51,744 bases of DNA, from assembly GCF_001598555.1 (NCBI RefSeq), contig NZ_BCZE01000059.1:1-51744 (forward strand), read 5' to 3'. Below the pieces are notes generated by a model, which ran no database searches, was not told where the DNA came from, and saw only the letters and a program-made list of their open reading frames with translations. The position numbers and the translations under genes were made by a program. How positions within the stretch are numbered: position 1 is the first letter of the stretch; each line of letters opens with the position of its first letter. This document shows, piece after piece, positions 31,312-39,639 of this stretch. The stretch is from Novosphingobium rosa NBRC 15208. Its GTDB lineage: Bacteria; Pseudomonadota; Alphaproteobacteria; Sphingomonadales; Sphingomonadaceae.

Positions 31312-31677
31312 TCATGCCGGCTTGATGATGTCGGCCATCGTGCGGATCAGAACCGGCATATCCAGCGGCTTGGCGCAGCTGACGGCGTGCGGATAGAGGT
31401 CCGCCACCGCCTCGTCGTCATAGCCGCTGGCGAAGAGGAAGGGGACGTTGCGCTCGGTCAACAGATCCGCGATGGGAAAGCTGGTGCCGTCGCCAAGGCT
31501 GATGTCCAGCACGGCGCCATCGATGTGCGGCTCCTGCGCGATCCGGGCCAGAGCCCGTTCCAGCGAGGGTTCCGGGCCGATCACCTCGGCGCCAGCTTCC
31601 TCCAGCTCGTTGCAGATGTCCTGCGCCAGCATGAACTGGTCCTCGACCACCAGAATGCGGTAACGGGCAAGGGTCAT
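31312..31677 (-). CDS. Single-domain response regulator
   Basis: This 121-residue receiver domain has no output module. The acidic pair is in VVEDQ, phospho-acceptor Asp58 in GAVLDISLGD, and the conserved Lys in SCAKPLD. The start at 31677 has GGAGA upstream and overlaps the kinase stop (ATGA), so it is co-translated with the HWE kinase and is its likely phosphate target. Such pairs often feed general stress or light signalling in Alphaproteobacteria, but nothing here proves that. Confidence 0.9.
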   Translation of the reverse strand: MTLARYRILVVEDQFMLAQDICNELEEAGAEVIGPEPSLERALARIAQEPHIDGAVLDISLGDGTSFPIADLLTERNVPFLFASGYDDEAVADLYPHAVSCAKPLDMPVLIRTMADIIKPA

Positions 31678-33704
31678 CGCAGGCTCTCCGCGCGGGTCTT
31701 GTTCGAGACCGGCAGGGCGATGGAGCATCGCACCCCGTCATCCCCCAGCACATAGCTGGTCTGCGCGCCGAACTGATAGGGCAGGGCCTGCTCGATCAGG
31801 ACGCGGCCCTGCCCGGTGCCCAATTCCGTTTTGCGCGTGGGGCAGGGGGCAGGCGGCATGGTCACGCCGCTTTCCTGCCACGCCACATGCAGCCATGGCT
31901 GCTCCGCGTCATCCTGCTCCACATGCCAGCGCACGGTCAGCTGCGCCCCGGCCTGCCCCAGCGCGCCATATTTGATCGCATTGGTGGTGAGTTCGTGAAG
32001 CGCCATGGCCAGAGTCTGCACCATCTGAGAGCGCAGCGCGACCCCTTGCGGGCCCTCCAGCACCACGCTGTTCCGCTCAGGCTGGAACACGCCCGCCGCG
32101 TCGAATTCGGCGTGGATCAGCTCGTCGAAGGTGATGCGGCCATCGTCCTTCAGGCGGGAGAGCAGGCGCTGCGCCCGGGCCAGCGCGGCGATGCGGTCGC
32201 GGAATTTGCCGCGAAAGTCCTCAAGGCTGGCGCTTGATTTGATGGTGGCCTCGGCGGTGGCGCGCACCATGCCCATCAGGTTGAAGGTGCGGTGCTGCAA
32301 TTCGGCGACCAGGACCTGCTGGCGTTCCTGCAACCGGTGGATTTCATGCGTGTCGACCGCCGCGCCGAACCAGCGTTCGATCGTGCCCCGCGCGTCGCGC
32401 ACCGGCACATGGCGCAGCAGATGCCAGCGATAGGCGCCATGCCGGGCGCTGTGAATGCGCTGCTGCCGCTCGATTGGCTCGCCGCTGGCGAGGGCATGGG
32501 CAAAGGCCTCGCGCAGGATGGGCCGATCCTCGGGCGGCAGCGCGGCGAGCCAGTCCGCATCGCCGGCCTCCTCCGGCCTCTGCCCGGTGTAGGCCCACCA
32601 GCCTTCGGAGACGGCCATGCCGGTCCCCGCGGGATCGCTCGACCACAGCAGGGCGGGCACCAGCTCAAGCGTCAGCCGCTGCTGCTCCTGCATGGCGCGC
32701 AGGGCAGCCTCGGCGCGGGCCTGTTCGACGGCGGCCCAGGTTCGCTCGGCGGTGTCCTGCGCCAGCACCACCTCATGGGCGCTCCACGCTCTGGGCGCGC
32801 TGGCATGGACGGTCAGGCCGCAGACGAAGCGGCCCTGCTTGAGCAGCATCACGCTGATATAGGCCCGCACCTGAATGGCCGCCAGATGCCCGGCTTCCTC
32901 AAGGCTATGGGCCAGGGCGACATCCCCGACCACCAGCGGCGACTGGCCATCCACATGCTTGTCGAACAGGGTGCTGCCGAAGCTTTCGACCGGATAGCGC
33001 CCGACCAGCGAGGGCACGCCCCGCGCGCTGTCGCGCAGGATCACATAATCGCCATCCTCGATCTCGTAATAGGCGCAGCGGCTTGACCCCAACTGGGTGT
33101 TGAGCAGACGGGTGGCGGCGCTCATGACCTCTTCCGGGGCATTGAGCGGCCGCAGAGCGTCGGCCAGCCCAAGGAGGAAGCTCTGCCTTTCCTCATTCTC
33201 GCGCAGGGTCCGCTCGGCCAGCTCGGCGCGTTTGCTCGCGGAGGTGTCCACCGTGACATTGAGCAGCCCCGCCACAGCCCCGCCCTCGTCGCGGATCGGT
33301 GAGTAGGAGAAGGTCCACCATGTCTCTTCACGATAGCCATGGCGCTCCATGATCAGCGGCATGTCTTCGAAGCACACGGTTTCCCCGGCGAAGACGCGGG
33401 TGACCAGCGGCGCGATTTCGTCCCAGATTTCGGGCCAGGCCTTGCTGAAGGGCAGGCCGAGCGCCTGAGGGTGGCGCTCGCCCAGCATGGGGGCATAGGC
33501 GTCGTTGTAGAGGATGGTGCGCTCCGGCCCCCAGGCCAGTTGCATCGCATGGCCGGAGCCCAGAACGATGTCGATCGCCGTCCTGAGCGGCTGCGGCCAT
33601 GCCGCCATGGGGCCGAGCGGGGTTGCCGCCCAGTCGAAATCATGGATGCGGGCGGACATCTCTCCACCCGCCACAAGCAGGTCTGTGGTGCGGTTGTCAG
33701 GCAT
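31674..33704 (-). CDS. HWE-family sensor histidine kinase (PAS-GAF-PAS)
   Basis: This 676-residue soluble kinase has PAS (~35-155), a GAF-like domain (~175-330), PAS with PAC (~345-460), and an HWE phospho-acceptor and ATPase domain (~470-665). The H box is LVAELQHRTFNLMGMV and the N box is LHELTTNAIKYGALG; the HWE subclass is typical of Alphaproteobacteria. No TM helix is seen, so it senses a cytoplasmic cue. No Cys suited to bilin attachment or LOV motif was recognised. It is paired with the single-domain regulator downstream. Confidence 0.92.
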   Translation of the reverse strand: MPDNRTTDLLVAGGEMSARIHDFDWAATPLGPMAAWPQPLRTAIDIVLGSGHAMQLAWGPERTILYNDAYAPMLGERHPQALGLPFSKAWPEIWDEIAPLVTRVFAGETVCFEDMPLIMERHGYREETWWTFSYSPIRDEGGAVAGLLNVTVDTSASKRAELAERTLRENEERQSFLLGLADALRPLNAPEEVMSAATRLLNTQLGSSRCAYYEIEDGDYVILRDSARGVPSLVGRYPVESFGSTLFDKHVDGQSPLVVGDVALAHSLEEAGHLAAIQVRAYISVMLLKQGRFVCGLTVHASAPRAWSAHEVVLAQDTAERTWAAVEQARAEAALRAMQEQQRLTLELVPALLWSSDPAGTGMAVSEGWWAYTGQRPEEAGDADWLAALPPEDRPILREAFAHALASGEPIERQQRIHSARHGAYRWHLLRHVPVRDARGTIERWFGAAVDTHEIHRLQERQQVLVAELQHRTFNLMGMVRATAEATIKSSASLEDFRGKFRDRIAALARAQRLLSRLKDDGRITFDELIHAEFDAAGVFQPERNSVVLEGPQGVALRSQMVQTLAMALHELTTNAIKYGALGQAGAQLTVRWHVEQDDAEQPWLHVAWQESGVTMPPAPCPTRKTELGTGQGRVLIEQALPYQFGAQTSYVLGDDGVRCSIALPVSNKTRAESLR

Positions 33705-33753
33705 ACGCGACGATAACGCAGGAATGCCTTTCGGGTGCCGCGGGCCCTGCGCT

Positions 33754-34722
33754 TTATGCCATGGTCAGCGCCGCCTTGCCAGCCAGACGGCGCTGGGCGA
33801 GGCGATCAAGCACGTCAGGCCCCCCGGCCAGCGGGGCAAGCTGTATGTCGGGCCGGGGCATGCGGCCATCGGCCATCATGCGGAAGACCTCGGCCATGTT
33901 GGCGCGATGCGTTTCGGGCTCACGGGTGGTGAAGGCGCCCCAGAACACGCCGATCAGCGCGGCGGATTTGAGCAGGGGCAGATTGAGCGGCAGCGAGGGG
34001 ATCGTGCCGCTGGCGAACCCCACCACTAGATGCCGCCCGTTCGGGGCCAGAGCGCGAAAGGCGGTCTCGCTCTGCGCGCCGCCCACCGGATCGACCACCA
34101 CATCGAGCGGCCCGCCGGCCTTCAGCGCCTCACGCAGGTCGCGGTTGGCGGTGTCGATCAGTTCGGCGGCGCCCTGACGCTGCGCCAGCGCCAGCTTTTC
34201 CGCGCTGGAGGCCGCCGCGATCACCTGCGCGCCCATCGCCGCCCCCAGCGCCACGGCGGCCAGCCCCACGCCGCCACCCGCGCCCAGCACCAGCAGCCTT
34301 TCCCCCGGGGCCAGCGCGGCGCGCTGGCGCAGCGCGTGGATCGCCGTGCCATAGGTCATCAACACGCTGCTGCCGACGGCGAAATCCACCTCGTCCGGCA
34401 AGGCCACAAGCCGCGAGGCATCCACCGCCACCGCCTCGGCAAAGCCGCCCTGCAGGGTCATGGCGCAGACCCGGTCGCCGATGCGCCAGCCTTCAACGCC
34501 GTCGCCCAGCGCCTCGATCACCCCGGCCACCTCGCTGCCGGGGATCAGGGGGGGATCGGCCTTGATCTGATAGCGGCCCTCGATGATCAGCGTGTCGGGG
34601 AAATTGACCCCGGCGGCATGGATGCGCACGCGCACCTGCCCGGCGGCGGGTTCGGGCAGCGGCCAGTCGCGCAGCACCAGCGTTTGGGGTGGGCCGAATG
34701 TTTCGCAGACCAGCGCGCGCAT
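33754..34722 (-). CDS. NAD(P)H:quinone oxidoreductase (zinc-free MDR family)
   Basis: This 322-residue medium-chain reductase has a GroES-like N-terminal domain (LPEPAAGQVRVRIHAAGVNFPDTLIIEGRY cut by a loop, then PGSEVAGVIEALGDGV) and a Rossmann domain (LVLGAGGGVGLAAVALG). The zinc-ligand motif of alcohol dehydrogenases is absent, matching quinone/enoyl reductase members. Start: the ATG at 34722 follows a GGGAGAGAG ribosome site; 34737 is less likely. It diverges from the thiolase operon across an AT-rich gap carrying a TGCA-N6-TGCA box. It probably reduces an enone or enoyl-CoA in the same pathway; substrate unproven. Confidence 0.88.
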   Translation of the reverse strand: MRALVCETFGPPQTLVLRDWPLPEPAAGQVRVRIHAAGVNFPDTLIIEGRYQIKADPPLIPGSEVAGVIEALGDGVEGWRIGDRVCAMTLQGGFAEAVAVDASRLVALPDEVDFAVGSSVLMTYGTAIHALRQRAALAPGERLLVLGAGGGVGLAAVALGAAMGAQVIAAASSAEKLALAQRQGAAELIDTANRDLREALKAGGPLDVVVDPVGGAQSETAFRALAPNGRHLVVGFASGTIPSLPLNLPLLKSAALIGVFWGAFTTREPETHRANMAEVFRMMADGRMPRPDIQLAPLAGGPDVLDRLAQRRLAGKAALTMA

Positions 34723-34767
34723 GCATCTCTCTCCCAACAGTCTCTTGAATCGCTGCTTACGTTAAAA

Positions 34768-34786
34768 ATGCACTCTAATGCAAATT
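34768..34786. promoter_or_regulatory. TGCA-N6-TGCA box in the oxidoreductase / thiolase divergent promoter
   Basis: ATGCACTCTAATGCAAATT lies in the AT-rich part of the 169-base gap between divergent genes. It aligns with TTGCACAATGATGCAGAAA at 39578-39596, upstream of the PQQ dehydrogenase, over TGCAC..T.ATGCA.A. It may be an operator for a pathway regulator such as the TetR protein at 41811. Confidence 0.35.
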
Positions 34787-34891
34787 TATAATGGACAGAG
34801 CCTGCCCGCCACGCATAGGATCACAGCAAGGCCGGGCATGGTCTGACGCGATCGGCCATGCGAGTCGAAGCTATTTTGGGAGAGAAGACCG

Positions 34892-36073
34892 GTGAGCGCA
34901 ATTTACATCGTCAGTGGCGTGCGCACTGCGATCGGCGATTTCGGCGGCGGGCTGAAAAGCCTGATGCCATCGGACCTTGCCGGGCTGGTCGCTGCCGAGG
35001 CGCTGGCGCGTTCGGGGCTGGCGGCGCAGGATGTCGGCCATGTGGTGTTCGGGCAGGTGGTGCCGTCGAGTTCGAAGGATGCCTATGTCGCGCGCGTGGC
35101 TTCGCTCAAGGCGGGGTTGCCGGTGGCGGTGCCCGCGCTGACGGTCAACCGGCTGTGCGGATCGGGGTTGCAGGCGCTGGTCTCGGCGGCGCAGATGATG
35201 ATGCTGGGCGAGGCCGACGTCACCATCGCGGGCGGGGTGGAGAGCATGTCCAACGCGCCCTATCACGATCATGGCCAGCGCTGGGGCCGCAAGATGGGCG
35301 ATGCCACGCTGGTCGACGCGCTGGTGCAGGCGCTGACCGATCCCATGGCCGACTGCCATATGGGCATCACCGCCGAAAACGTGGCCGAGCGCTATGGCGT
35401 GACCCGCGCGGATCAGGATGCTCTGGCGGCGGAGGGCCATGCCCGCGCCACGCGCGCCATCGCCGAGGGGCGCTTCAGGGAGCAGATCCTGCCCATCGAA
35501 ATCAAGAGCCGCAAGGGGGTGACTGTCTTCGATACCGATGAGCATCCGCGCGCGGATGTTTCGGCGGAGAGTCTTGCCGGGTTGAAGCCGGTGTTCAGGA
35601 AGGATGGCACTGTCACCGCCGCCAATGCCAGCGGCATCAACGATGGCGCTGCGGCGCTGCTGCTGGCCACGGAGGCTGTGGTGGCGGCGCGGGGGGTGAA
35701 GCCCCTGGCGCGCATTGTCAGCTGGGGGCATGCCGGGGTCGATCCGGCCTATATGGGCGTGGGGCCGGTGCAGGCGGTGCCGATCGCGCTGGAACGCGCC
35801 GGGCTGACGCTGGCCGATATGGATGTGATTGAGGCCAATGAGGCCTTTGCCGCTCAGGCGCTGGCCGTGGCGCGGGAATTGGGCTTCGATTCCGAAAAGC
35901 TCAACCCCAATGGCAGCGGTGTCGCGCTGGGGCATCCCATCGGCGCGACCGGCGCGATCCTGACGGTGAAGGCGGCCTATGAGTTGCGGCGGGTGGGTGG
36001 GCGCTATGCCCTCATCACCATGTGCATTGGCGGCGGTCAGGGCATCGCCATGGTGATCGAGGCTGTGTCATGA
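34892..36073 (+). CDS. Acetyl-CoA acyltransferase (thiolase)
   Basis: This 393-residue thiolase has nucleophile Cys89 (VNRLCGSGLQAL), NEAFA, GHPIGATGA with the catalytic His, and the second Cys in MCIGGGQG. All residues needed for thiolytic cleavage of 3-ketoacyl-CoA (or condensation) are present. The start is a GTG at 34892 preceded by GGGAGAGAAG. It is the first gene of a plus-strand operon and is coupled to the next gene by ATGA. Operon partners (hydratase/isomerase, ETF) favour a degradative role. Confidence 0.93.
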   Translation: MSAIYIVSGVRTAIGDFGGGLKSLMPSDLAGLVAAEALARSGLAAQDVGHVVFGQVVPSSSKDAYVARVASLKAGLPVAVPALTVNRLCGSGLQALVSAAQMMMLGEADVTIAGGVESMSNAPYHDHGQRWGRKMGDATLVDALVQALTDPMADCHMGITAENVAERYGVTRADQDALAAEGHARATRAIAEGRFREQILPIEIKSRKGVTVFDTDEHPRADVSAESLAGLKPVFRKDGTVTAANASGINDGAAALLLATEAVVAARGVKPLARIVSWGHAGVDPAYMGVGPVQAVPIALERAGLTLADMDVIEANEAFAAQALAVARELGFDSEKLNPNGSGVALGHPIGATGAILTVKAAYELRRVGGRYALITMCIGGGQGIAMVIEAVS

Positions 36074-36861
36074 GCGACGCGCGTTTCATCAACAGCAGCC
36101 GGGTGGGCGATGTCGTCACGCTGGCGCTCAACCGGCCCGAGAAGCTCAATGCGCTGACGCCTGCGGTCTTTGCCCAGTTGAGTGAAGCGATCGACGCCGC
36201 CTTGGCGCAGGGCGCCCGCGCTCTGGTGCTGACCGGCGAGGGGCGCTTCTTTTGCTCGGGCGCGGATATTCAGCCCGATGGGGTGGGATATGAAGGCCTA
36301 CCCAGAGATCTGGGGGCGCTGATCGATGCCGCCTACAATCCCTTCGCCCGCAAGCTGGCGGCGCTGGAGATCCCGGTGGTCACGGCGCTGAACGGGCCTT
36401 GCGCCGGGGCCGGGCTCAGCGTGGCGCTGGCGGGCGATATCGTGGTGATGGGGGAAAGTGGCTATCTGCTGCTGGCCTTCGTCAACATCGGGCTGGTGCC
36501 CGATGCCGGCGCGACCTGGCTGGTGGCGCGCAGCGCGGGCCGGGCGCGGGCGCTGGAGATGGCGCTGTTGGGCGAAAGGATGGGCGCAGCGGAGGCCAAG
36601 GCCGCCGGTCTGGTGACGCGGGTTGTGCCCGATGAGGCGGTGCTGGGTGAGGCGCAGGCTTTGGCCGCAAGGCTGGCGGCGGGGCCGACGCGGGCCATCG
36701 GCATGATCCGGCGCCAGGTGGCTTCGGCGCTGGAGCAAGGCTTCGACGCCACGCTGGACATCGAGCGGGACAACCAGTCCATCGCCGGGCGCAGCGCGGA
36801 TTTTGCCGAGGCGATCCGCGCTTTCGGCGAAAAGCGCAAACCGGATTTTTCAGGCCGCTGA
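36070..36861 (+). CDS. Enoyl-CoA hydratase/isomerase, PaaG-like
   Basis: This 263-residue crotonase-fold protein has the oxyanion loop FFCSGADIQ, the helix GPCAGAGLSVALAGDIVV and the stretch VNIGLVPDAGATWL. The usual hydratase Glu in the F..PE position is Asn here, while the Asp of VPDAG matches PaaG-type isomerases, which use Asp instead. A double-bond or epoxide-type isomerase is therefore as likely as a hydratase. Start: the ATG at 36070 overlaps the thiolase stop. It is followed 31 bases later by the ETF genes. Confidence 0.88.
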   Translation: MSDARFINSSRVGDVVTLALNRPEKLNALTPAVFAQLSEAIDAALAQGARALVLTGEGRFFCSGADIQPDGVGYEGLPRDLGALIDAAYNPFARKLAALEIPVVTALNGPCAGAGLSVALAGDIVVMGESGYLLLAFVNIGLVPDAGATWLVARSAGRARALEMALLGERMGAAEAKAAGLVTRVVPDEAVLGEAQALAARLAAGPTRAIGMIRRQVASALEQGFDATLDIERDNQSIAGRSADFAEAIRAFGEKRKPDFSGR

Positions 36862-36892
36862 GGCGGTTTCAGACAGTTTCGAAAGGGATATC

Positions 36893-37639
36893 ATGAAGAT
36901 CCTTGTGCCTGTGAAGCGGGTTCTCGATTACAATGTGAAGCCGCGTGTGAAGGCGGATGGCTCGGGCGTGGACCTGGCCAACGTCAAGATGAGCATCAAT
37001 CCCTTCGACGAGATCGCTGTCGAGGAAGCCGTCCGTCTGAAGGAAAAGGGCATCGCCAGCGAGGTCGTGGTGGTCTCCATCGGCGGCGCCAAATCCAGCG
37101 AGACCCTGCGCTCGGCGCTGGCGATGGGCGCCGACCGCGCGATCCATGTGCTGAGCGAAAGCGAGGTGGAGCCGCTGGCCGTCGCCAAGATCCTGAAGGG
37201 CGTGGCGGGCGAGGAAGCGCCCGATCTGGTGATCCTGGGCAAGCAGGCCATCGATGACGACAGCAATCAGGTCGGCCAGATGCTGGCCGCGCTGATCGGC
37301 CGCCCGCAAGGCACTTTCGCCAGCAAGGTTGAGGTTGAGGGTGACGCCGTGCTGGTCACGCGCGAAGTCGATGGCGGTCTGGAAACTGTGAAGCTGGCCC
37401 TGCCCGCCGTGGTGACCACCGATCTGCGCCTGAACGAGCCGCGCTATGCGTCTTTGCCGAACATCATGAAGGCCAAATCCAAGCCGCTCAGCACCAAGGC
37501 GCCTGCGGATTACGGCGTGGATACGGCGGCGCGTCTGACGGTGTTGAAGGTTGTGGAACCGGCGGTGCGGCAGGCGGGGGTGAAGGTGCCCGATGTCGAG
37601 GCGCTGGTGGAAAAACTCAAGGAATTGGGAGTCGCGTGA
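36893..37639 (+). CDS. etfB: Electron transfer flavoprotein beta subunit
   Basis: This 248-residue EtfB has the characteristic beginning MKILVPVKRVLDYN, the NPFDEIAVEEAVRLKE segment, VVSIGGAKSSETLR, the AMP-binding GKQAIDDDSNQVGQ motif and the family signature around VVTTDLRLNEPRYASLPNIMKAK. It carries electrons from acyl-CoA dehydrogenases to ETF-quinone oxidoreductase. GAAAGGGA precedes the ATG. TGATG coupling links it to etfA. Presence inside this operon suggests an acyl-CoA dehydrogenase elsewhere, as none is seen in the window. Confidence 0.96.
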   Translation: MKILVPVKRVLDYNVKPRVKADGSGVDLANVKMSINPFDEIAVEEAVRLKEKGIASEVVVVSIGGAKSSETLRSALAMGADRAIHVLSESEVEPLAVAKILKGVAGEEAPDLVILGKQAIDDDSNQVGQMLAALIGRPQGTFASKVEVEGDAVLVTREVDGGLETVKLALPAVVTTDLRLNEPRYASLPNIMKAKSKPLSTKAPADYGVDTAARLTVLKVVEPAVRQAGVKVPDVEALVEKLKELGVA

Positions 37640-38568
37640 TGAAGGTTCTGGTCTGGGCCGAGCATGAGCAGGGTGCTCTGAAAGATGCGACGCTGAGTGC
37701 GGTGACCGCCGCCGCCGGGCTGGGCGCGGTGGATGTGCTGGTGGCGGGCGACAGCGCCGGGAGCGTGGGCGCTCAGGCGGCGCAGATCGCTGGCGTCGAA
37801 AAGGTGCTGGTGGCGGGCGATGCTGCCTATGCCCATGGGCTGCCGGAGAATGTCGCGCCGCTGGTGGTCGCTCTGATGGCGGGGTACGATGCTTTTGTGG
37901 CCCCGGCCACCACCACAGGCAAGAACATCGCGCCGCGCGTGGCCGCGCTGCTGGATGTGGCGCAGATTTCCGAAATCCTCAGCGTGGAGGGGCCCAAGAC
38001 CTTCACCCGCCCGATCTATGCCGGCAATGCCATCGCCACGGTGGAAAGCAGCGATGCGAAACTGGTGATCACCGTGCGTGGCACCGCCTTCGCCAAGGCT
38101 GCGCGCGAGGGCGGCAGCGCTGCGGTGGAGACCGTGGCGGGCACGGGCGAGGCGGGCCTTTCCAGCTTCGTCGGTGCGGAAATCGCCCAGAGCGAGCGGC
38201 CCGAACTGACCAGCGCCAAGGTGATCGTCTCGGGCGGGCGGGCCCTGAAGGATTCCGAGACCTTCGCCGCCACCATCCTGCCGCTAGCCGACAAGCTGAA
38301 GGCAGCGGTGGGCGCATCGCGCGCGGCGGTGGATGCGGGCTATGTCTCCAACGATCATCAGGTGGGGCAGACCGGCAAGATCGTCGCGCCGGAGGTTTAC
38401 ATTGCCGTCGGCATCAGCGGGGCGATCCAGCATCTGGCGGGGATGAAGGACAGCAAAACCATCATCGCCATCAACAAGGATGAAGACGCGCCGATCTTCC
38501 AGATCGCCGACATCGGGCTGGTCGCGGATCTTTACAGCGCCGTGCCCGATCTGGTGGCGAGGGTCTGA
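37639..38568 (+). CDS. etfA: Electron transfer flavoprotein alpha subunit
   Basis: This 309-residue EtfA has an N-terminal ETF domain and a C-terminal FAD-binding domain with VSGGRALKDSETF, SRAAVDAGYVSNDHQVGQTGK, VAPEVYIAVGISGAIQH and INKDEDAPIFQIADIGLVADL, the hallmark FAD site. The ATG at 37639 has GGGAG eight bases upstream; an in-frame GTG sits one codon earlier. It forms the heterodimer with EtfB. The next gene begins three bases after its stop. Confidence 0.96.
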   Translation: MKVLVWAEHEQGALKDATLSAVTAAAGLGAVDVLVAGDSAGSVGAQAAQIAGVEKVLVAGDAAYAHGLPENVAPLVVALMAGYDAFVAPATTTGKNIAPRVAALLDVAQISEILSVEGPKTFTRPIYAGNAIATVESSDAKLVITVRGTAFAKAAREGGSAAVETVAGTGEAGLSSFVGAEIAQSERPELTSAKVIVSGGRALKDSETFAATILPLADKLKAAVGASRAAVDAGYVSNDHQVGQTGKIVAPEVYIAVGISGAIQHLAGMKDSKTIIAINKDEDAPIFQIADIGLVADLYSAVPDLVARV

Positions 38569-38570
38569 GC

Positions 38571-39554
38571 ATGCCGCTCAAGACCCGCATCACCGATCTT
38601 CTGGGCATTGCCCACCCCATCGTGCAGGGCGGCATGATGTGGGTGGGCACGGCGCAGATGGCGGCGGCCGTTTCCAATGCGGGCGGGCTGGGCATCATCA
38701 CCGCGCTGACCTGCCCCACGCCCGATGCGCTGCGCGCCGAGATCGCGTGCTGCCGCGGCCTGACGGACAAGCCTTTCGGGGTGAATCTGACAATCCTGCC
38801 CTCGCTCAACCCGCCGCCCTATGCCGAGTACCGCCGCGCCATCATCGAGAGCGGCGTGACGATCGTGGAAACCGCCGGGCACAATCCGGGGGAGCATATC
38901 GATCATTTCAAGGCCCATGGCATCACCATCCTGCACAAATGCACGGCGGTGCGCCATGCGCTGAGCGCCGAGCGGCTGGGCGCCGATGTGATCTCCATCG
39001 ACGGCTTCGAATGCGCGGGTCATCCCGGCGAGGATGATATTCCCGGCCTGATCCTGATCCCCGCCGCCGCCGACAAGGTGAAGGTGCCCCTGCTGGCCAG
39101 CGGCGGCTTTGGCGACGGGCGCGGGTTGGTGGCGGCTCTGGCGCTGGGGGCCGAGGGCATCAACATGGGCACGCGCTTCTGCGCCACGGTGGAGGCGCCG
39201 ATCCATGAGGCGGTCAAGCGCATGCTGGTGGAGCAGGATGAGCGCGCCACCGATCTGATCTTCCGCTCCTATCGCAACACGGCGCGGGTGGCGCGCAATG
39301 GCGTGTCGCAGGCGGTGCGGGAGGCGGAGGGGCGCGGCGAACCCTTCGAGAGCATCGCGCCGCTGGTGAAAGGCGCGCGTGGCGCGGAAGGTCTGGCCAG
39401 GGGCGATACGCAGCATGGCGTGATCACCGCCGGGCAAGTGATGGGCCTGATTCACGATATTCCCACCTGCGCGGCGCTGATCGCGCGGATCGTGGCCGAA
39501 GCGGAAGAAATCATTGCGAAACGGCTGGTTAAATTTGCTCCTGTCACGGCGTGA
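38571..39554 (+). CDS. Nitronate monooxygenase-family FMN protein
   Basis: This 327-residue TIM-barrel flavoprotein belongs to the 2-nitropropane dioxygenase / FabK-like family. It shows PIVQGGMMWVGTAQMAAAVSNAGGLG at the N-terminus (FMN site), the catalytic His region ECAGHPGED and the phosphate-binding LLASGGFGDGRGLVAALALGAEG. Members include true nitronate monooxygenases and enoyl reductases. In an acyl-CoA operon, a role reducing or oxidising an unsaturated CoA ester is more plausible than nitroalkane use; this is an inference. It is the last gene of the thiolase-ETF operon. Confidence 0.88.
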   Translation: MPLKTRITDLLGIAHPIVQGGMMWVGTAQMAAAVSNAGGLGIITALTCPTPDALRAEIACCRGLTDKPFGVNLTILPSLNPPPYAEYRRAIIESGVTIVETAGHNPGEHIDHFKAHGITILHKCTAVRHALSAERLGADVISIDGFECAGHPGEDDIPGLILIPAAADKVKVPLLASGGFGDGRGLVAALALGAEGINMGTRFCATVEAPIHEAVKRMLVEQDERATDLIFRSYRNTARVARNGVSQAVREAEGRGEPFESIAPLVKGARGAEGLARGDTQHGVITAGQVMGLIHDIPTCAALIARIVAEAEEIIAKRLVKFAPVTA

Positions 39555-39577
39555 AGGGCATTGACGAGTCGATAAAT

Positions 39578-39596
39578 TTGCACAATGATGCAGAAA
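39578..39596. promoter_or_regulatory. TGCA-N6-TGCA box upstream of PQQ dehydrogenase
   Basis: TTGCACAATGATGCAGAAA lies 44 bases before the dehydrogenase start, in the only AT-rich part of the 85-base gap. It matches the box at 34768-34786 and shares ATGATGCA with the left arm of the palindrome at 42541-42568. Confidence 0.35.
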
Positions 39597-39639
39597 ATAA
39601 CGGATCAGACTCCGCCCCCACCTTTCGGGAGAGAGACCC